15,386 nucleotides of DNA, from NCBI GenBank assembly GCA_017880945.1, contig JADGRM010000022.1:1-15386 (forward strand). Reading direction: 5' to 3'. Shown here piece by piece: positions 13,026-15,386 of the stretch. A program made the position numbers and the translations under genes. How positions within the stretch are numbered: the stretch's first letter is position 1; every line of letters begins with the position of its first letter. The stretch comes from Gallionella sp. Its GTDB lineage: Bacteria; Pseudomonadota; Gammaproteobacteria; Burkholderiales; Gallionellaceae. A model generated the notes under the pieces. That model did no database searches and was not told the DNA's origin. It worked only from the letters and a program-made list of their open reading frames with translations.

Positions 13026-15385
13026 TTGAATAACCTCTGAAACCAGTTTTTCTTCCCTGAATCCTGCTTGACCCCAGGTTTCGCATCAGCCTTGGCGCCT
13101 GATGCGTTCGCAGACGAAGCGCCACAGGGCGACGTCTCTGCCGGTGCAGAACCCTTGATGAATGGCAGCAACATGCCTGCCTTACATCCTTCATCATAAC
13201 GCAGCCCGCTGACCGGATCGACATTAACCATCTCGATCTCCTCCGGCATAGCAGGCTGCAGCGGCTCAGGCTGGATGTTCTTCATCATCTCGCCCCAGAC
13301 GGTCATGGCCCCCGAGGCACCGGTCAATCCTGAGGGCTTGTTGTCATCGCGGCCGACCCATACCACCGCCACGCGGTCGCCGGTGTATCCGGCGAACCAG
13401 CTGTCGCGCAGATCGTCCGTGGTTCCGGTCTTGCCTGCCACATTCATTTCGGCAGGCAGCCAATTGATCAATGATTGCGCAGTACCCTCGCGCACCACAC
13501 CCTGCAAGGCCGCTGTCAGCAGATAGACCGGCGCCGGTGCGGCGACGGGTTCGACGTTAAGCGGATAACGTTGCAGCGGCTTGCCCTCCGCCGTGACGAT
13601 CGCGCGGATGGCACGCAAGGGCGTGCGGAAGCCGCCGTCGGCAAAGGTCTGGTACAGCTGCGCCACTTCGATCGGGGAAAGTTCAAAGGCACCGAGCAGC
13701 GATGAGGCAAAAGGCGGCGGTCGCCGTTCGATGCCATACAGGGGTAGCTTGTCGAGGATATGTTCGACACCGAGTTCGATGCCCATACGCGCGGTTGCCA
13801 CATTATAGGAATGAGCCAGTGCAGTGCGTAACTGAACCTGACCGTGGAACTGGCGATCGTAGTTCTGCGGCTTCCAGTCGGTAGTGCCGGGCTGACGCCA
13901 CACCAGCGGGCTGTCATCCAGCGGCGTGATCAGCGTATAGCGATTCGGATTCTCAAGCGCAGTCAGGTACACGATAGGCTTGGCCAGCGAACCGATCTGG
14001 CGCTGTGCATCGATGGCGCGGTTGTATCCGGCATAACGCGCATCGCGCCCACCCACCATCGCCTGTATCTCGCCGGTCTGCGTGCTGCTGACCACCACAG
14101 CCCCCTCCAGCGTATTGGCGGCAAACTTGCGCGCCTTTTCGATCTCCGCAAGGCGCGACTTCAAAGCCTCCTCAGCCTGGTGCTGGACGAACGGATCAAG
14201 GGTGGTGAAGATGCGCAAACCTTCGCTGCGCAGATCCTCTTCACGATAGTCGCGCTCCAACTGGTGATGAACAAACTGCAGGAAAGCCGGATACGGCGAA
14301 GTGCCGGCGGGTGCACGTTGAACCACACCCAGCGGTTTCTGGCGGGCCGCAACGAATTGCGCCTGCGTGATGACATTCTGGCTCACCATTTCCTGCAACA
14401 CCACGTTGCGCCGCTTCAGTGCCAGTTCCGGATGTTTGCGCGGGTCATACACCGTCGGTCCTTTGACCATGCCCACCAAAGTTGCGATCTCCTGCGGCCC
14501 CAGCCGGTCGAGTGGACGATCGAAATAGAAATAGCTGGCCAGGCCAAAGCCATGAATGGCGCGGTTGGCATCCTGCCCAAGAAAGATCTCATTGAGATAG
14601 GTTTCGAGAATCTCATCCTTGCTGTAATGCATCTCGAGCAGCAGCGCCATCAGCACCTCGTTCGCCTTGCGCGACAGCGTGCGTTCGGAAGTCAGGAAAA
14701 AATTCTTGACGAGCTGCTGGGTGAGCGTGCTGCCGCCTTCGATGCGCTGACCGGTGACGGTCTTGTACAGCGCGCGTGCGATACCGCGCGGATCGATGCC
14801 CCAGTGTGTATAGAATTTCCGGTCTTCGGTCGCAATCAGCGCGTCGATCAGCGGCTTGGGAACCTCGCTGAGCCTCACCAACTCCCGGTCCTCGTTATGG
14901 CCGGGATAGATTCCGCCGATAAGGGGAGGCTCCATGCGCAACAAAGGCAGATCGACATCCTTGCTGCCGCGCTGCTGCAGCAACGACACCTTGCCGTCGG
15001 CGAATTCGATGCGCAGATGCTGCAAAGGCTGCGGGCCATCCCCGAACACAAAGTCACGGGTCGTGAACTCGATGCCATTCAATGTGTTTTTGTAGGTCGC
15101 CGCCTCGTCCGGCTGCGGGTTCTCGTGATACCCGATAGACTTGAACTCCCCGACGAATTGCTCACGCGTCAGCTTCAGCCCCGGATACACCTCCAGCGCA
15201 CGGCCATAGACACGCGCAGGCAAAGCGAACTTGCGGCCTTCGAAAGCTTCGCGGATGGTAACGTCAAGATAGTATATGTAGCCGGACAGCCCCAGCAAAA
15301 GCAGCAGCGCGACCAGGCGCACCGCCCTGCCAGGCAACTTGAAGTTGAAGCGAGATTTCTTCCGGAGTGGGGATGCCGACGTCAT
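13022..15385 (-). CDS. mrcB: Bifunctional penicillin-binding protein 1B (possibly partial at the window edge)
   Basis: This class A PBP polymerises and crosslinks peptidoglycan at the inner membrane. A basic cytoplasmic tail and one membrane helix (21-40) are followed by a UB2H domain (about 57-165; the docking site for Lpo activators). The glycosyltransferase GT51 domain has catalytic E187 in ATEDRKFYTHWGID and GGSTLTQQLVKN at 217-228. The transpeptidase domain has S466-L-A-K, S526-Y-N and K652-TGT. A disordered Ala/Lys-rich C-terminal tail ends KKNWFQRLFN. The UB2H domain marks PBP1b rather than PBP1a. With 787 residues it is close to Pseudomonas PBP1b. ATG 15385 lies one base from the window edge, so an upstream start cannot be excluded. 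It is the first visible gene of the minus-strand run and overlaps the TPR lipoprotein. Confidence 0.95.
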   Translation of the reverse strand: MTSASPLRKKSRFNFKLPGRAVRLVALLLLLGLSGYIYYLDVTIREAFEGRKFALPARVYGRALEVYPGLKLTREQFVGEFKSIGYHENPQPDEAATYKNTLNGIEFTTRDFVFGDGPQPLQHLRIEFADGKVSLLQQRGSKDVDLPLLRMEPPLIGGIYPGHNEDRELVRLSEVPKPLIDALIATEDRKFYTHWGIDPRGIARALYKTVTGQRIEGGSTLTQQLVKNFFLTSERTLSRKANEVLMALLLEMHYSKDEILETYLNEIFLGQDANRAIHGFGLASYFYFDRPLDRLGPQEIATLVGMVKGPTVYDPRKHPELALKRRNVVLQEMVSQNVITQAQFVAARQKPLGVVQRAPAGTSPYPAFLQFVHHQLERDYREEDLRSEGLRIFTTLDPFVQHQAEEALKSRLAEIEKARKFAANTLEGAVVVSSTQTGEIQAMVGGRDARYAGYNRAIDAQRQIGSLAKPIVYLTALENPNRYTLITPLDDSPLVWRQPGTTDWKPQNYDRQFHGQVQLRTALAHSYNVATARMGIELGVEHILDKLPLYGIERRPPPFASSLLGAFELSPIEVAQLYQTFADGGFRTPLRAIRAIVTAEGKPLQRYPLNVEPVAAPAPVYLLTAALQGVVREGTAQSLINWLPAEMNVAGKTGTTDDLRDSWFAGYTGDRVAVVWVGRDDNKPSGLTGASGAMTVWGEMMKNIQPEPLQPAMPEEIEMVNVDPVSGLRYDEGCKAGMLLPFIKGSAPAETSPCGASSANASGAKADAKPGVKQDSGKKNWFQRLFN

Positions 15386-15386
15386 T

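Overview
The window looks like a chromosomal segment of a Gram-negative proteobacterium. Three predicted outer-membrane lipoproteins carry lipoboxes, there is a bifunctional PBP1b with a UB2H domain, and RlmF is an rRNA methyltransferase typical of Gammaproteobacteria and Betaproteobacteria. Gene style and the kinds of dispersed repeats suggest a betaproteobacterium, possibly of the Gallionellaceae/Nitrosomonadales type. That placement is inference. Coding regions are mostly GC-rich, with a few AT-richer islands. I see no rRNA, tRNA, CRISPR array, phage or intact transposase.

Layout. 1-1.5 kb: a stand-alone GAF protein of PtsP type (+) converges on an AEC-family permease (-). 1.5-1.86 kb: a gene-poor stretch with a hairpin, a dispersed repeat and a short coding remnant. 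1.86-4.64 kb (+): a small ferritin-like protein, an AI-2E/PerM-type membrane protein and an OmpA-family lipoprotein. 4.7-5.65 kb (-): an uncharacterised Cys-containing protein and an ABM-like dimeric alpha/beta-barrel protein. 5.76-5.87 kb: a remnant of a second AEC gene. 5.9-7.5 kb (-): aminoacyl-histidine dipeptidase pepD with a palindromic repeat inserted in frame. 7.8-8.5 kb (+): a lipoprotein made of two tandem beta-type repeats, followed by a strong terminator. 8.66-9.63 kb (-): quinone oxidoreductase. 9.63-10.03 kb: a palindrome-rich gap. 10.03-15.39 kb, all on the minus strand and read from high to low coordinates: mrcB (PBP1b), an LpoP-like TPR lipoprotein, a truncated KTSC gene, a secreted protein of unknown function, a full KTSC gene and rlmF.

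The clearest functional unit is mrcB plus the TPR lipoprotein. Their reading frames overlap (TTGA), and the arrangement matches the PBP1b-LpoP synthase/activator pair known from Pseudomonas. The other genes are mainly housekeeping or stress-type and do not form an obvious pathway.

The most notable content is the record of small-scale genome remodelling: (a) a widespread palindromic repeat inside pepD that lengthens the protein by about 48 residues without breaking the frame; (b) a duplicated AEC gene reduced to 26 codons with a precise internal deletion, lying against a dispersed repeat; (c) a KTSC gene duplication in which one copy ends exactly at a Trp-to-stop position and a mosaic, AT-rich secreted-protein gene lies between the copies; (d) a dispersed GAATTGATGCTG-type repeat and two inverted copies of a GTAGG-type palindrome. 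I did not find a convincing new defence or metabolic system.
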